DNA of 64,000 nucleotides from Gallaecimonas mangrovi (GTDB lineage: Bacteria; Pseudomonadota; Gammaproteobacteria; Enterobacterales; Gallaecimonadaceae). The DNA is taken from assembly GCF_003367375.1 (NCBI RefSeq), contig NZ_CP031416.1, positions 689,501 to 753,500 of the forward strand, read 5' to 3'. Position numbers and translations under genes: made by a program. Below are positions 27,948 through 36,657 of the stretch, piece by piece. Each line of letters starts with the position of its first letter. Within the stretch, counting starts at the first letter, position 1. The notes beneath the pieces were generated by a model that ran no database searches, was not told the DNA's origin, and saw only the letters and a program-made list of their open reading frames with translations.

Positions 27948-28991
27948 ATGGCGCTGACCGTCTCTCAAAAGGAATTGAAGGATCCGGCTTTTAGCCAGCC
28001 GGTTTCCCTTTATACCCTGGCTAATAGCCAGGGTATGGCGGTAACGCTGAGTGATTTTGGTGCCGCGGTGTGGTCACTGCTGGCACCGGGTAAGGATGGT
28101 GTTAAAGACGTCACCCTTACCTATCAAAATCCCAGTTTGTATATCGCTAACCCTTATTATTTCGGGGTAACGGTGGGGCGCTGTGCCAACCGCATTGGCA
28201 AAGGCCAGTTTGAATTGGCCGGCCGCCGTTACCAACTCACCCGCAACGACGGCAAAAACCATCTGCATGGTGGCGCGCTGGGGTTATCCAAACGGTTTTG
28301 GCAAAGCAGCACCTGGCAACAGGACCAAAGCGTTGGTGTGACCTTTAGCATTGAAAGCCGTGACGGTGACGAAGGCTACCCTGGCCATTTCAAGGCCGAG
28401 GTGACTTACAGCCTTAACGAAGCGGGCGAACTCACCATCGACTATGCCGCCAAGGCCGACCACGACGGCCCCATTAACCTGACCAACCATACCTATTTCA
28501 ATCTGGCAGGTGAGGGCGACATTCTGGCGCAAACATTGACGCTGGCCGCCAGCCGTTACATGGCGGTAGACGACGAGCTTATTCCAACCGGTGAGCTGCC
28601 CAAGGTGGCAGGCACGGCCATGGATTTTCAACAACCCAAAGCCATAGGCCTGGAAATTGAGGCGGTAAAAGGTGGCTATGACCACTTCTGGGTAGCACGG
28701 GACAAAAAAGCAGCAACGCCCGAGCTTATCGCTACCCTGCACGACCCCAAATCCGGCCGCACTTTGCAGCTGCTGTCCACCGAGCCCGGTGTGCAGTTCT
28801 ACAGCGGTAATTTTCTTGACGGTGCCATTAAAGGTAAAGAAGGCCGGCCCCTGGTTCGCCATGGCGGACTTTGTTTAGAGCCTCACATCCATCCTGACGC
28901 CGTTAACCACGCCGATTTTCCCAGCGTGCATCTTTTAGCCCACCAGCCCTACCGGCAACGCAGCATTTACCGTTTTTCGGTAACCGGTTAA
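27948..28991 (+). CDS. galM: Aldose 1-epimerase (mutarotase)
   Basis: Interconverts alpha and beta anomers so that the dehydrogenase receives the right form of the sugar. It has 347 residues from ATG 27948, preceded by GGAGG. An overlapping earlier start would run into the ALDH coding end and lacks a ribosome site. Family motifs are NRIGKGQFELAGRRYQLTRNDGKNHLHGG, the catalytic His region NLTNHTYFNLAG and the catalytic Glu in GGLCLEPHIHPDAVNHADFPS (usually GLCLETQ...). Called galM by family; the substrate here is probably arabinose. Confidence 0.88.
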   Translation: MALTVSQKELKDPAFSQPVSLYTLANSQGMAVTLSDFGAAVWSLLAPGKDGVKDVTLTYQNPSLYIANPYYFGVTVGRCANRIGKGQFELAGRRYQLTRNDGKNHLHGGALGLSKRFWQSSTWQQDQSVGVTFSIESRDGDEGYPGHFKAEVTYSLNEAGELTIDYAAKADHDGPINLTNHTYFNLAGEGDILAQTLTLAASRYMAVDDELIPTGELPKVAGTAMDFQQPKAIGLEIEAVKGGYDHFWVARDKKAATPELIATLHDPKSGRTLQLLSTEPGVQFYSGNFLDGAIKGKEGRPLVRHGGLCLEPHIHPDAVNHADFPSVHLLAHQPYRQRSIYRFSVTG

Positions 28992-29049
28992 CTGGTGATA
29001 ACGCAGTAACAACCAAACAGTCAGCAGTACCAAAATCTAGGGGGATACA

Positions 29050-29985
29050 ATGAAGTTCAAAGCCCTGTTCGCAGCAGGCCTATTGGCTATCAGCCATAGT
29101 GCCCTGGCGATCACCGTTGGTTTTTCTCAGGTCGGCTCCGAAAGCGGCTGGCGCACAGCCTTTAGCGAAGACATGAAGGCCGAGGCGCAAAAGCGCGGTA
29201 TTGACCTCAAATTCTCTGACGGCCAGCAAAAGCAGGAAAACCAAATTCGCGCCGTGCGCAGTTTTATCGCCCAAGGGGTTGATGCCATCATCATTGCCCC
29301 GGTGGTCGAAACCGGTTGGACACCGGTGCTGCGTGAAGCCAAGCGCGCCCACATTCCGGTTATCATCGTTGACCGCAACATCGATTCGAACAAAAACCTT
29401 TATGTTACCCGTATTGCCTCCAACTTCGAGGAAGAAGGGGAAAAGGTCGGCAACTGGTTGATGAAGAAAACCGGCGGCAAGTGCAACATTGTTGAGCTGC
29501 AAGGCACCGTTGGCGCCAGCGCCACCATTGACCGTGCCAAGGGCTTTCGTGAGGCCATTGCCAAATACCCAGACGCCAAAATCATCCGCAGCCAAACCGC
29601 TGACTTTACCCGCGCCAAGGGTAAAGAGGTGATGGAAAGCTTCCTTAAAGCCGAAGATCCCAAGCACATTTGTGCGCTGTTTTCCCATAACGACGAAATG
29701 GCACTGGGCGCCATTCAGGCCATCAAGGAAGCGGGCCTTAAGCCCGGTAAAGACATCTTAATTACCTCTGTTGACGGCGTGCCGGACTACTTCAAAGCCA
29801 TGGCTGACGGCGATGCCAATATCACCGTTGAGCTAAACCCGCATTTAGGGGCGCCGGCTTACGACGTAGTGGAAAAGGTGCTCAAGGGTGATAAACACAT
29901 TCCCAAGCTCATCAGCACCACCGGCGACGTGTTCGGCCAGGATACAGCCGCTGCCGAATACGCCAAACGCTCGAAAGCAATGTAA
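29050..29985 (+). CDS. Periplasmic sugar-binding protein of ABC transporter (YtfQ-like)
   Basis: Exported binding protein of 311 residues with a signal peptide (FAAGLLAISHSALA). The mature part is a periplasmic-binding-protein type I fold very like YtfQ: TVGFSQVGSESGWRTAFSEDMKAEAQ, DAIIIAPVVETGW, IVDRNI, ELQGTVGASATIDRAKGFREA, LFSHNDEMALGAIQAIKEAG. YtfQ binds galactofuranose; Shewanella homologues are linked to L-arabinose. Here arabinose (perhaps furanose form) is the likely ligand. Followed after 12 bases by the ATPase gene. Confidence 0.9.
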   Translation: MKFKALFAAGLLAISHSALAITVGFSQVGSESGWRTAFSEDMKAEAQKRGIDLKFSDGQQKQENQIRAVRSFIAQGVDAIIIAPVVETGWTPVLREAKRAHIPVIIVDRNIDSNKNLYVTRIASNFEEEGEKVGNWLMKKTGGKCNIVELQGTVGASATIDRAKGFREAIAKYPDAKIIRSQTADFTRAKGKEVMESFLKAEDPKHICALFSHNDEMALGAIQAIKEAGLKPGKDILITSVDGVPDYFKAMADGDANITVELNPHLGAPAYDVVEKVLKGDKHIPKLISTTGDVFGQDTAAAEYAKRSKAM

Positions 29986-29997
29986 AGGTGGCGGGTC

Positions 29998-31497
29998 ATG
30001 AACGAGCCAACGCCCTTATTGTCTCTGACCGGTATTGAGAAGTCGTTTCCCGGCGTTAAAGCCCTGCAAGGGGTGAGTTTGCGGCTCTTTGCCGGGGAAG
30101 TGCATGCCCTTTTAGGCGAAAACGGTGCGGGTAAGTCGACCCTGGTAAAGGTGATGACCGGTGCCTACCGAAAAGACGCCGGTCATATCCGCCTGGCAGG
30201 GAGCGAAATAGCCCCTGCCAGTACCAAAGATGCCCAGGACCTGGGCATCGCTACCGTCTACCAAGAAGTGAATTTACTGCCGAATCTATCGGTAGCCCAT
30301 AACCTGTTTTTGGGCCGAGAGCCCAAGCGTTTCGGTTTTATTAACTGGCGCAAAATGGCGGCTGATGCCCGCCAGTTGCTGCGCCAGTTCCAGCTCAATA
30401 TCGATGTTAGTGCGCCGCTAGGCCAATACTCGGTGGCGGTGCAGCAACTGATTGCCATTGCCCGCGGCGTGGGTATGGACGCCAAGGTGCTGGTGCTGGA
30501 CGAACCCACCGCCAGCCTTGACGGTGATGAAGTGAAAATGCTGTTCAGCATTCTTCAAAAGCTGAAAAAAGACGGCATTGCCATTGTTTTTATTACCCAT
30601 TTTCTTGACCAAGTGTATGCGGTGTCTGACCGCATTACCGTGCTGCGCTCCGGCACCCTGGTGGGGGAATTTATTACCCAGGAGCTGCCGCGTACCAAGC
30701 TGATTGAAGCCATGCTGGGCGCAGAGCTGCAAGACATTACCTCGCACCATAACACCAATGAAACGGCGCAGCCCGAGACCCTGTTTGCAATGACGGCGGT
30801 CAGTGCCAAGCGCTCTATCGAAGGGGTGTCGCTGAGTGTGGGTAAAGGCGAGGCGGTGGGGCTGGCGGGGCTGTTGGGCTCGGGCCGCACCGAGGTGTGT
30901 AAAGCCGCTTTTGGTATCGATGCCCTAAGCCAGGGCGAAATAGTGCTGGGTGGCACTCCCCTTAAGCTTGCCAAGGCAAGCGACGCCATTCGCGCCGGTA
31001 TTGCCCTGTGCCCGGAAGACCGCAAGGCCGACGGCATTATCGGGCCGCTGTCCATTCGCGAAAACATCATTCTGGCATTGCAAGCCCGCCAAGGCTGGTG
31101 GCGCTACATTCGCCCGGCCAAGCAGCAGGCGATGGCCGAGGATTTCATTAAGAAATTCAGAGTGGCTACCCCTGATGCCAGCAAGCCTATTGGCGAGCTT
31201 TCCGGCGGTAACCAGCAAAAGGTCATTCTGGCCCGTTGGCTGGCGACCGACCCGAAACTGTTGATTTTGGATGAGCCAACCCGTGGCATTGATATTGGTG
31301 CCCACAGCGAGATCTTAAAGCTCATCAAAGCCCTTTGCCAAAACGGTATGTCGCTGTTGGTGGCCTCATCTGAACTCGAAGAATTGGTGGCCTTTGCCAA
31401 CCGGGTGGTGGTGATGCGTGACCGCAAAAAAGTGGCGGAACTGAGCGGCAGCGAGATCTCCCAGCAGAGCATCATGCATGCCATTGCGGAGGCCTGA
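29998..31497 (+). CDS. Sugar ABC transporter ATPase, tandem domains (YtfR-like)
   Basis: Energy-coupling subunit of 499 residues with two nucleotide-binding domains, as in RbsA/YtfR. Domain 1 has Walker A GENGAGKST and Walker B VLVLDEPTASLD, but a degenerate signature (QYSVAVQQL). Domain 2 has a non-canonical A loop (GLLGSGRTEV) with a full LSGGNQQK signature and Walker B LLILDEPTRGID. This asymmetric pattern is normal for the CUT2 family. It works with the binding protein before it and the two permeases after it. Confidence 0.93.
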   Translation: MNEPTPLLSLTGIEKSFPGVKALQGVSLRLFAGEVHALLGENGAGKSTLVKVMTGAYRKDAGHIRLAGSEIAPASTKDAQDLGIATVYQEVNLLPNLSVAHNLFLGREPKRFGFINWRKMAADARQLLRQFQLNIDVSAPLGQYSVAVQQLIAIARGVGMDAKVLVLDEPTASLDGDEVKMLFSILQKLKKDGIAIVFITHFLDQVYAVSDRITVLRSGTLVGEFITQELPRTKLIEAMLGAELQDITSHHNTNETAQPETLFAMTAVSAKRSIEGVSLSVGKGEAVGLAGLLGSGRTEVCKAAFGIDALSQGEIVLGGTPLKLAKASDAIRAGIALCPEDRKADGIIGPLSIRENIILALQARQGWWRYIRPAKQQAMAEDFIKKFRVATPDASKPIGELSGGNQQKVILARWLATDPKLLILDEPTRGIDIGAHSEILKLIKALCQNGMSLLVASSELEELVAFANRVVVMRDRKKVAELSGSEISQQSIMHAIAEA

Positions 31498-31498
31498 A

Positions 31499-32539
31499 GT
31501 GAATAAACCGATGACCCTTGAACAATCCACCCCGGCCAAGGCGCCGCCAAAGCCAAAGCTTGGCATTAACCCCCGTTATGGCTGGCCGTTGCTGGCACTG
31601 TTTTTATTGCTGGCGGTGAACCTGGTACTGGACCCGGGCTTTTTTAGCATTCATATCCAGGACGGCCGCTTATATGGCTCCTTGATTGACATTTTAAACC
31701 GCGCCGCGCCAGTGGCGCTGCTGGCCATTGGCATGACCCTGGTGATTGCCACCGGCGGCATTGATTTGTCGGTCGGGGCGGTTATGGCCGTTGCGGGCGC
31801 GGTGTGTGCCAACTTGCTGGTGGCCGGTGTCAGCCTGCCGCTGGTGATTGTGGCCGGGCTGGTTACCGGGCTGGTCTGCGGCTTGGTCAATGGCGCTTTA
31901 GTCAGTTACATGGGCATTCAACCCATTGTGGCCACCTTACTGCTAATGGTGGCGGGGCGCGGTATCGCCCAGCTGATTAATGCCGGGCAAATTGTCACCT
32001 TCCAAAACGCCGGTTTTGCCTTTCTTGGCTCCGGCAGTTTTTTAGGCTTTCCAACCCCGGTGTGGCTGGTATTGCTGGTGGCGGTGGTGTTCCAGCTATT
32101 ACTGCGCCGCAGCGCCCTTGGCCTTTTTATTGAGGCGGTGGGCTGCAATGCCAGTGCTAGCCGCTACCTTGGCGTGAACGACCGTGGCATCAAGCTTTTT
32201 AGCTACCTAGTTACCGGCCTTTGTGCCGCCTTGGCCGGGATGATAGCCACCGCCGATATCCAAGGCGCTGACGGCAACAACACCGGCTTGTGGTTAGAGC
32301 TGGATGCCATTTTAGCGGTGGTGATCGGCGGTGCGTCCCTGACCGGTGGCCGCTTTTCCATTCCGCTGTCGGTGGTGGGGGCGCTGATAATTCAAAGCCT
32401 GGCCACCACCATTATCGTTAGCGGCATCGATCCGCGTTTTAACCTGCTTATTAAAGCCCTGGTGGTGCTGTTGGTGCTACTGCTGCAATCGCCGCAGTTT
32501 CGTGGCCAGCTTAAGCGCCTGGTGGGGAGGTCCAAATGA
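31499..32539 (+). CDS. Sugar ABC transporter permease (YtfT-like)
   Basis: Inner-membrane permease of 346 residues with about nine helices, CUT2/RbsC family: GMTLVIATGGIDLSVGAVMA, GIQPIVATLLLMVAGRGIAQ, EAVGCNASASRYLGVN and LDAILAVVIGGASLTGG. I chose GTG at 31499, two bases after the ATPase stop, because GGAGG lies six bases before it; ATG at 31511 is also possible. It is translationally coupled to the second permease gene. Confidence 0.9.
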   Translation: MNKPMTLEQSTPAKAPPKPKLGINPRYGWPLLALFLLLAVNLVLDPGFFSIHIQDGRLYGSLIDILNRAAPVALLAIGMTLVIATGGIDLSVGAVMAVAGAVCANLLVAGVSLPLVIVAGLVTGLVCGLVNGALVSYMGIQPIVATLLLMVAGRGIAQLINAGQIVTFQNAGFAFLGSGSFLGFPTPVWLVLLVAVVFQLLLRRSALGLFIEAVGCNASASRYLGVNDRGIKLFSYLVTGLCAALAGMIATADIQGADGNNTGLWLELDAILAVVIGGASLTGGRFSIPLSVVGALIIQSLATTIIVSGIDPRFNLLIKALVVLLVLLLQSPQFRGQLKRLVGRSK

Positions 32540-33495
32540 TGTCGAGTCGTTATTTGCCCCTGGCCATTACCACCTTGTTACTGGTGGTGATGTTTTCGGT
32601 GGGCGCGGCGCAGTTTCAAGGTTTTGGCAGCCTGCGAGTGGTGGCCAACCTCTTTACCGATAACGCCTTTTTACTAATAACCGCCCTTGGCATGACGCTG
32701 GTGATTTTGTCGGGCGGTATTGATTTGTCGGTAGGGGCCGTTATCGCCCTTAGCGGCGTGATGTGTGGCGTGCTGATTACTCACCACGGCTGGCACCCGC
32801 TGGCGGCCTTTGCGGTGGTGCTGGTGGGCGGCGCGTTGTTTGGCGCGGTGATGGGCTGTTTGGTGCATTACTACAAGTTGCAGCCATTTATTGTCACCCT
32901 GGCCGGCATGTTCCTGGCCCGCGGCCTGGCCACCACCATCAGCGAACAGTCTATTTCCATTGAAGATCCCTTCTACGATGCGGTGTCGGAGTTTGGTATC
33001 AGCTTGCCCGGCGGTGGCTGGGTATCGTGCTCGGCGCTGATTTTACTGGTGGTGTTGGTGGCGGTGTTTTTACTGGCCCACTTCAGCCGTTTCGGCGGTT
33101 ACATCTATGCCCTGGGTGGCAATAGCCAGTCGGCAGCGTTAATGGGGGTGCCGATGGCGCGCACCACCATTGCCATTTATGCGTTGTCGAGTTTTCTTGC
33201 GGCCCTGGCGGGCATCGTATTTACCTTTTACACCTTCTCTGGTTATGCCCTTACCGGCATTGGCACCGAACTGGATGCCATTGCCGCCGTGGTGATTGGC
33301 GGCACCCTGTTAAGCGGTGGTTCCGGGTATGTGATAGGCACAGTGCTGGGGGTGTTGCTGATGGGCACCATTCAAACCTACATCGTCTTCGACGGCACCC
33401 TTAACAGCTGGTGGACCAAAATCGTTATTGGCATCTTGCTGTTTGTGTTTATCGCCTTGCAGAAGGTTATGACAGTGAGGCGTCAACATGCTTAA
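32536..33495 (+). CDS. Second sugar ABC transporter permease (YjfF-like)
   Basis: Partner permease of 319 residues with the same CUT2 signatures as the preceding gene (GMTLVILSGGIDLSVGAVIA, KLQPFIVTLAGMFLARGLAT, GTELDAIAAVVIGGTLLSGG), so the pore is a heterodimer as in YtfT-YjfF. ATG at 32536 overlaps the previous stop by ATGA, and its own 3' end overlaps the lactonase start by eight bases. Confidence 0.92.
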   Translation: MMSSRYLPLAITTLLLVVMFSVGAAQFQGFGSLRVVANLFTDNAFLLITALGMTLVILSGGIDLSVGAVIALSGVMCGVLITHHGWHPLAAFAVVLVGGALFGAVMGCLVHYYKLQPFIVTLAGMFLARGLATTISEQSISIEDPFYDAVSEFGISLPGGGWVSCSALILLVVLVAVFLLAHFSRFGGYIYALGGNSQSAALMGVPMARTTIAIYALSSFLAALAGIVFTFYTFSGYALTGIGTELDAIAAVVIGGTLLSGGSGYVIGTVLGVLLMGTIQTYIVFDGTLNSWWTKIVIGILLFVFIALQKVMTVRRQHA

Positions 33496-34366
33496 GTTTG
33501 TGCAGTCTGTGGATGTAAAAAATCAGTTAGGTGAAGCCGTTAGTTGGCATCAGCCCAGCCAGACCCTGTGGTGGACCGACATTCACGGCCAGCTGCTGTA
33601 CCGGCTGGACTGGCAAAAGCAGATAGTGTCGCACTGGGCATTACCCCAAGGCCTTACCGCCTTTACGGTGCTGGATACCAAACCGATAAAAATTCTGGGT
33701 AGCTTTAAGCAAGGTTTTGCTTACTGCTGGCCGCAAACAGGCCAGCTGGAATGGTTGGCCAAACCTGAAGCGCATATTGAAGGTAACCGCTTTAACGATG
33801 GTCGCCTCGACCGGCAGGGGCGCTTTTGGTCAGCCACCATGGTGGAAAAAGACCTCGGCCAGCCCCGTGGCGTGTTGTACCGGTTGGATGGCAGTAGCTG
33901 TGTACCGCAGCTTGAAAACCTGCGTATTCCCAACGCATTGTGTTGGAGCATTGATTCTAGCGTGATGTACCACACCGACATGCCCACCAGGGAAATTTGG
34001 CGCTACCAGTTTGACCCGGTAAGTGGCGACGTGGGCCAAGGCGAACACTTTGCCACTGTGCCCAAAGGTGAACCGGACGGCGCCATTATTGATTCTGACG
34101 ACCATCTTATTTGCGCCCTTTGGGGCGGCAGCGCGCTGGCACGGTTTAGCCCGAAAGGGGAGCTAACCGGTGTGTTTGAGCTGCCGGTATCACGGCCAAC
34201 CTGTGTGGCTCTTGGCGGCCCGGACATGAACCTGCTGTTTGTCACCTCGGCCACCGACGGCATGAGCGAACAGGCCTTGGCCAATGAGCCTCTGGCCGGT
34301 AGTCTGCTGGTCTATGAAGCCCCATTTCGCGGGGTAGCAGAGGCAGAGGCGGTAGGACATGGTTAA
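33488..34366 (+). CDS. SMP-30/gluconolactonase-family lactonase (L-arabinonolactonase type)
   Basis: Six-bladed propeller lactonase of 292 residues that opens the aldonolactone made by the SDR enzyme. Family features are LGEAVSWHQPSQTLWWTDIHG (metal Glu), GNRFNDGRLDRQGRFWSATM (Asn/Asp metal ligands), IPNALCWSIDSSVMYHTDMPT and GEPDGAIIDSDDHLICALWGG. No signal peptide, so it acts in the cytosol. The gene overlaps both neighbours by eight bases inside the operon. With this gene every step from free pentose to 2-oxoglutarate is encoded within 13 kb. Confidence 0.9.
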   Translation: MLKFVQSVDVKNQLGEAVSWHQPSQTLWWTDIHGQLLYRLDWQKQIVSHWALPQGLTAFTVLDTKPIKILGSFKQGFAYCWPQTGQLEWLAKPEAHIEGNRFNDGRLDRQGRFWSATMVEKDLGQPRGVLYRLDGSSCVPQLENLRIPNALCWSIDSSVMYHTDMPTREIWRYQFDPVSGDVGQGEHFATVPKGEPDGAIIDSDDHLICALWGGSALARFSPKGELTGVFELPVSRPTCVALGGPDMNLLFVTSATDGMSEQALANEPLAGSLLVYEAPFRGVAEAEAVGHG

Positions 34367-35330
34367 AACGTTACTGCTGTTGGCCGGGTTTTTAAGCATG
34401 CCGGCCATGGCAGATTTTATTGCCCAAAGGGCCGACCCATGGGTAATAGAAAAGGGCGGCGAGTATTACTTCACCGCCACAGTGCCGAGTTTTAACAAGG
34501 TGATTTTGCGAAAGGCGACCAGCCTTGAGGGCCTGGCCAAGGCACCAGAAATTACCGCCTGGCAGCGCCCTAAAACCGGCGCTTTTGCTGGTTTTGTCTG
34601 GGCACCAGAACTGCATTTTATAAAAGGGGCCTGGTATATCTATGTGGCGGTAGGCCGCGAGGATAGCCCTTTTCAGGTGCGCACCACGGTACTGAAAAAC
34701 ACCCACAGTGACCCCACGGTTGGCCCCTGGCAATTGCTCGGTAAGGTTAAAACCCAGTGGGATACCTTTAATCTCGATGCCAGTGAATTTAGCCACAACG
34801 GCAAACAGTATTTGGTGTGGGCCCAGCATCCGCCCGGCGTGAAATACAACTCGGCGCTTTATATTGCCGAGCTATTAACCCCCACCACCCTTGGCCCGCA
34901 AAGCCGGCTAAGCGAGCCGACACTGCCTTGGGAAACCGTCGGTTACGCCGTTAACGAAGGGCCGGCGATACTGCAAAGCCATGGCAAGGTATTCTTAACC
35001 TATTCGGCCTCAGCCACCGACGCCAACTACGCCATGGGCATGTTGTGGGCCGATAAAAACGCCGATTTGTTAGACCCCAAAAGCTGGCACAAGCTGCCAA
35101 AGCCGGTACTGACCACCAACGCCAAATTCCAGCGCTTTGGCCCCGGCCACAACAGTTTTACCAAAGACAAAGCCGGTAGAGACGTACTGGTTTACCACGC
35201 CCGTTATTATCGCGACTTAAAAGGCTCCCCCCTGAACGACCCCAACCGCGACGCGCGTTTGAAGCTCATCACCTGGGGTAAAGATGGCATGCCCGATTTT
35301 GGCCAAAACCGCGGTGATTATTCGTTTTAA
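34359..35330 (+). CDS. Exported GH43 exo-arabinanase/arabinofuranosidase-like enzyme
   Basis: Propeller hydrolase of 323 residues with a signal peptide (TLLLLAGFLSMPAMA). The triad is visible: Asp in FIAQRADPWVIEKGGEYYF, Asp in FNLDASEFSHNG and Glu in YAVNEGPAILQSHG. The block YSASATDANYAMGMLWA and FGPGHNSFTKDKAG is characteristic of the GH43 group of exo-arabinanases and arabinofuranosidases. It is the last gene of the arabinose operon. A paralogue without signal peptide is at 58760-59704, suggesting a periplasmic and a cytosolic version. Confidence 0.88.
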   Translation: MVKTLLLLAGFLSMPAMADFIAQRADPWVIEKGGEYYFTATVPSFNKVILRKATSLEGLAKAPEITAWQRPKTGAFAGFVWAPELHFIKGAWYIYVAVGREDSPFQVRTTVLKNTHSDPTVGPWQLLGKVKTQWDTFNLDASEFSHNGKQYLVWAQHPPGVKYNSALYIAELLTPTTLGPQSRLSEPTLPWETVGYAVNEGPAILQSHGKVFLTYSASATDANYAMGMLWADKNADLLDPKSWHKLPKPVLTTNAKFQRFGPGHNSFTKDKAGRDVLVYHARYYRDLKGSPLNDPNRDARLKLITWGKDGMPDFGQNRGDYSF

Positions 35331-35351
35331 GTTGGGTGTTAGCTGCACAAT

Positions 35352-35385
35352 AAAAAACGGCGCCTAAGTGCGCCGTTTTTTATTA
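35352..35385. terminator. Intrinsic terminator at end of arabinose operon
   Basis: AAAACGGCGC-CTAAGT-GCGCCGTTTT stem followed by a T run; A-rich on the left, so also usable by the leftward lipoprotein gene. Confidence 0.9.
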
Positions 35386-35404
35386 TTAGAGGTAAAGTAA
35401 ATAA

Positions 35405-36010
35405 CTATCGAATACTGTCGATTGCCTTTTTAGTCATACCCTCTAGTAATGTTTTTATAGTCTCACCTTGAGCATCCAGAAAATTACATTCTTTTTTATT
35501 GTCAGTACAAGCTGGAAGCATGGTCATGCGCTCTGAGAATGGCTTTCCATCTAATGAGCCTTCTAGAGTTCCTATCATAATGGGTGCGCGAGTAGGATCT
35601 TCTTTCTGAGTATATTGCGTAAATTTATCTGTTGACTTGTCACATTCAACGAATGCCCATGCAGGGCCTCTGAAAATATTGCCATTCCGTAAGGCATATT
35701 GCATGTTCTCATAAAAAACAAGATTTTTAACCTCTAAGACTTTGGCCTCAGGGAATGCATTTGCCATTGCGCTTTTCAAATATGTCACTTTGTCTGGTGT
35801 TGACCACTCATCACCAAAGCGTTTAATCCCATAGTCACAATTAGTTACGATATACGAAAGAAATTCGGTTTTTCCCTGATCCTTTGGCCGTAGATCTTTC
35901 ACTTCTAACTGTGTATTAGTTTTTGGTACGTCTAACTTTGCTGGGTGTACAGGCGCAGTGCAACCGCTTAATGATAAAAGTATAAGGAACAGGAAAAGTA
36001 TATTTTTCAT
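35405..36010 (-). CDS. AT-rich predicted lipoprotein, unknown function
   Basis: Unrecognised protein of 201 residues with a lipobox (LLSLSGC, Cys about 17), so probably anchored in the envelope. The mature part is mixed alpha/beta with several Cys (NCDYG, VECDK, PACTDNKKECNF). Its base composition is clearly more AT-rich than the flanking genes, and it opens the repeat-rich stretch that interrupts the arabinose region, which suggests horizontal acquisition. The ATG at 36010 has GAGC a few bases before it. Unlike the two genes to its right it has no GTTRRRY core at its start. Confidence 0.75.
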   Translation of the reverse strand: MKNILFLFLILLSLSGCTAPVHPAKLDVPKTNTQLEVKDLRPKDQGKTEFLSYIVTNCDYGIKRFGDEWSTPDKVTYLKSAMANAFPEAKVLEVKNLVFYENMQYALRNGNIFRGPAWAFVECDKSTDKFTQYTQKEDPTRAPIMIGTLEGSLDGKPFSERMTMLPACTDNKKECNFLDAQGETIKTLLEGMTKKAIDSIR

Positions 36011-36641
36011 CGTTTGCTCATAAAGTTATTTAAAATAATTATGCAATGCATAATACAGAAATCTTTATAAATTAGTTTGTCTTTGTATTGCAATGTGGGT
36101 AATGACACCTAAAATCTGTTCCCAGCGTTATGGCTTCGTCATGCCGTATTTACCTACACGAAATTCGGCTGTCGGTGAGACAAATGAAAAGGAAATGTCC
36201 AGCGCTTCGGCTATTTCCTTGAAGCTGCAGTGATGCCTTCCTCTCGGTGACCGTCCGTTAAAGGGAATTTATTTTATTCGTAGGGGGCACCCTGCAAGCG
36301 CCCTACTTTTGAGGCCAAAAGTAGGCAAAAGCCTTGCCCACGTTACGCGATGTCCTTGCTGATGATTTCTACTGGATTTTAAGTTGTCTGCCATCCATGG
36401 AGGTTCCTTCCGGCTCGCACGTCCTGTGCTCGCGCTCAGCAGCAGCGAAGCAGTGCTTCACTGTGCAAGCTTCGCCCCGACGCGTACTCACCTGCACCTA
36501 GGCGGCCCCTTCGCATCCCTGTCTCAGCTGCCCCTACACTCCCTACAGCAAAGCGCTTCACTTAATGGGCAAGAGAGCTGGCAGCTTCGTTAGTTATGTG
36601 TGTCTGTTAAAGCGGGTGAAGTCCACCGCGTTGATGGTGTT
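36011..36641. repeat. Non-coding repeat-rich stretch left of cassette 1
   Basis: No credible gene. It holds an inverted repeat AAGGAAAT...ATTTCCTT (36189-36220). A segment at about 36290-36345 is a reverse-complement copy of the CCTACTTTTGGC...AAAAGTAGG hairpin found at 38410-38436. A hairpin-rich block at about 36412-36560 resembles 38630-38745 (shared start GCTCG.ACGTCCT.TGC). GTGAAGTCCAC at 36616-36626 recurs at 37671-37681. Confidence 0.6.
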
Positions 36642-36648
36642 GTTAGGG
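36642..36648 (-). other. Core-like site at 3' end of cassette 1
   Basis: The minus strand reads CCCTAAC, nine bases after the stop of the 36658-37086 gene. It is the exact complement of the GTTAGGG that precedes the same gene at 37095-37101. That self-complementarity is the rule for the two halves of an integron attC site in a free cassette. Confidence 0.5.
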
Positions 36649-36657
36649 CGACGTTGG

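Noticed and set aside
36129-36235. Minus-strand translation SFKEIAEALDISFSFVSPTA resembling a helix-turn-helix end
   Set aside because: No start codon or upstream domain; it contains the AAGGAAAT/ATTTCCTT inverted repeat and sits in repeat DNA. More likely a chance reading of a repeat than a broken regulator.
36384-36593. 69-codon plus-strand frame rich in Ser and Leu
   Set aside because: Lies in the hairpin block shared with 38630-38745 where the frame is not kept.
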